This document shows positions 61,603 to 64,000 of a stretch of 64,000 nucleotides of DNA, piece after piece (within the stretch, counting starts at the first letter, position 1; each line of letters starts with the position of its first letter). The stretch covers positions 74,501-138,500 of the forward strand of contig OZ014418.1 in the NCBI GenBank assembly GCA_963965975.1, in the 5' to 3' direction. The notes under the pieces were generated by a model. That model saw only the letters and a program-made list of their open reading frames with translations. It was not told the origin of the DNA and did not search any database. The DNA comes from Xestospongia bergquistia (lineage: Eukaryota > Porifera > Demospongiae > Haplosclerida > Petrosiidae). The translations under genes were made by a program, and so were the position numbers.

Positions 61603-64000
61603 ATGGCCACTCCACGAGTTTCCAGTGGTGATAAACACGTCCCACTACCATATCGTGTCCTTGATAAAGAATATATGGCTCAGCAATTACCACATCTACA
61701 AGAGAAAGCCCCTATAATAAATGAAGTGAGATGAAATGAGATGGATTTCTGTATTATAATCTAATTAGTGATTTATGTTAACAACATTTAAACAACCACA
61801 TTGATACCTTTATTGTTATGTTCTATTGTTTTTTGTTGTGGTTCCACCTAAAACTTTATGAAACTGAAACTAATATTAATTTTTAGTTACTAAATCAACA
61901 ATGAGTATGACCACATTCAATCCTCTTATAGTACTTATGGTCACATGACCTTCATTATAAGACCAGCTATTGGACACAATAGCTTGTTCTGGTATAATTT
62001 CTATATGCCCATATATGGTCAATGCACGCCATTCATACTTTTATTGTTGACTTTCTTGTACGCATACTGTCTTAATATAAGTTTGTAACACTAGTTCCAT
62101 CACTGTTTGCAGGTTGTAGTTCATTATAACATAAAATATTTACTTTATCTACTTAATTTATGTTGATAGAAACCACTGGAGTTTGTGACTAATGCACCCA
62201 GTACTCTGCCTGCTCCCTCTTTATTTCCTGGTGAAATATTATGTATGCAACAACACAGAGTGGTCTGCACTAATGCCTTTAATGAGCCTGCAGTAGGTGT
62301 GGTCTACTTGACTAATTTCAGAATTATTTTTAATGGATCTCCTATCTCAGTAAGTCAACACAATTAACTGTTATATATATGACAAGTGCATTATGTCTCA
62401 TTATATGTAATTGAAATGCATTATAAGTCATTATGATCTCCTTTGTGTTGTAGGATCCAGATATGTACGATATTATTAGAGAGCTCCAACTTTGTTCTTC
62501 ATCTTCAAAGAAAGGGGAGTCTCCTGCTCATAATACAGTTAATAACATTCGTACTTTGGGTCGTAAGAAAAGACCCCCACCTCAGACAGCTGCTAGACAG
62601 TCCAAATTTTATGTAGGAGCTGATAGTGAAGTTGATGGAGCAGAGGATGAAAGAAGCTCCACCCTGTAAGCTAGCTATGACATCATTGTGACATCACTAT
62701 TCCCTTCTGTTATGTAGATCTCATTTTTTTCAAAGAATAGCAACAATACGACGATCTACTGAAGCTACTCTTAAAACTGCCCTTGATTTCTCTGATCAGA
62801 AAAAAAATAAAACAAAAACATTAAATGAGAGTGAATTATTATCAATATCTCACTCACGGAGTGTAGAGTCTGGTCTCTCTGTGTCAGCTCCAGAGAATAC
62901 ACAGCAATTAAAGTTACGACCTCATTCCACAGTTGTGAATACTATGCCTCGTACTATGCCTGGTCACCGTGACAACCATGAAGCCACACCTACTGATCAA
63001 AGTATAAGTTGTAAAACTACTGACAGTGGTTTCATTGACCCTCCTCTTTCTATAGAAGAGTCACAACCACCTCCAAAGTTATCACTAGATGACGTTTTTA
63101 TTCAAGCACCAGAGGATGTCGATTTTGAGCGAGCACCTATTGACTTTCCAGTAAAAGATCGACGTAGAGTTTTTCGCAAACCTCATTATCGGAGACCAGA
63201 GTCTTTAATTGCATTAGAATCTGATTCTGAAGACTCTGACACAACCAGCGATCGATATTTTGGTAGTATTGCAGAAGACGACGACGATGATGTTCTTACA
63301 TCGCCTGAATTAGGATCACCTCCTCCTGCAGTGAATGATAAAGTTAATATTATTGATAAACCAGGCACTCACGAATACATTAATGTAGTCTTGAAAGAAT
63401 CACAAAAAAATACTGTTACTATGACCACAGACCCCACCCCTCCTGATATGACCACTGATGCCAAACAAGCTCCACCCACCAAACCTAAACCTAGACTTGA
63501 GGTTAAAGAAGTCCCACCCATTGAACAATCTAGTAATAACAGTCCTGATGTTGAACAAATTTCACCCACTAAACCTCAAAGTTCTGTGTCTGAGAAGGTC
63601 AAACAAGCTCCTCCCATCAAACCTCCTAGAAAAAAGAAAACATGTTCTGCTGACAATATAACTAATGGAACAGATAGTAAGCTAGAATCAGAGAATTGGA
63701 AACAATCAGATACTAAGCATTCCTCATTGTCAAGACGACCCCCACCACCACCACCTCCAAAGAAACTTACTCCACCCATTGAAAAGAAACATTCATTTGA
63801 GGAAAGCTCTAAGTACAGTTCCAGTGAATCTGATTTATTGCGTTCTTTGACTCCACCTCCTCCTAAACCACACCCATCTTCAGAAGAGGTTTCTATTGAT
63901 CGTAAATCTTCTAGTTCATCATTGATAGCAAACCGAGGATCTAATACAAGTTATCGGCGACTAACTATTAGTTCTCCACGAGACCCTCCTTATTCATTTG
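61603..64000 (+). CDS. GRAM-domain, proline-rich protein (5' part; continues past the window)
   Basis: Exon 1 (61603) MATPRVSSGDKHVPLPYRVL to PIINE. Exon 2 (62170-62350) holds a PH-GRAM-type segment: APSLFPGEILCMQQHRVV and VGVVYLTNFRIIFNGS, as at the N-terminus of myotubularin-related proteins. Exons 3-4 (62457 to the window end) encode a long disordered region with repeated SH3-ligand-like motifs (APPTKPKP, PPIKPPRKKK, PPPPPPPKK, PPPPKPHP) and an acidic stretch (EDDDDDV). GRAM domains bind phosphoinositides or proteins at membranes. If this is a myotubularin, the phosphatase domain must lie beyond the window; a GRAM adaptor of another type is equally possible. The 0.43-kb first intron is long for the window. 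Confidence 0.7.

Overview
The window reads as a compact, AT-rich, gene-dense animal genome. Spliced genes stand tens of bases apart on both strands, and most introns are about 40-60 bp. The gene set is animal (SOS, CABLES, ZFP36-type zinc finger, MED6, symplekin, EXO1, NVL). Tiny introns, low GC and this gene content fit a demosponge best (Amphimedon-like). That is an inference, since I could run no search.

Layout. 1-197: C-terminal end of a CHP1-type EF-hand protein. 314-5820: SOS Ras exchange factor. 6253-7659: two-Ig membrane receptor. 7832-11408: CCDC175-like coiled-coil protein, head to head across 95 bp with symplekin (11504-17100). 17169-32395: mitochondrial-type acetyl-CoA synthetase (ACSS1), split by a 12.5-kb intron (18471-30971) that holds a cluster of recently duplicated genes on the opposite strand. 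32817-36963: two more members of the same families. 36962-38017: DNAJC22. 38148-39080: ASRGL1. 39081-43026: sparse DNA with a GC-rich block, an inverted repeat pair and a ubiquitin-protease relic. 43027-53657: MED6, YIPF4, EXO1, a doubtful small membrane gene, CABLES, SRD5A, an SLC25A45-like carrier and a membrane-anchored JmjC protein, separated by 30-130 bp. 53783-59419: NVL. 59932-61192: ZFP36/TIS11. 61603-64000: start of a GRAM-domain, proline-rich protein that runs off the window.

The most unusual part is 18.8-37 kb. Four minus-strand genes share a helical module I do not recognise, called D1 here (IR-V-DT, then DP-PS-QRR, then LDFRW-MKHL-YN, then A-AHQ-L), followed by a second helical module, D2. 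One gene carries D1-D2 twice and one is anchored by a transmembrane helix. Interleaved are three CCCH zinc-finger genes whose C-terminal half has a D1-like AHQ-L segment and the same intron position. Remnants of CCCH genes lie beside the D1-D2 genes, so the ancestral unit was probably a D1-D2 gene plus a CCCH gene. A near-perfect 19-bp palindrome recurs upstream of the CCCH copies. A copied piece of the ACSS1 3' end next to the last member shows that the host gene was drawn into the duplications. The function is unknown; a lineage-specific RNA-binding or defence-like family is only a guess.

Outside the cluster, short motifs recur in introns, spacers and even exons (CCACACCC, TCATGTGA, AACCCTTT). 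CCACACCC was not found within the cluster.
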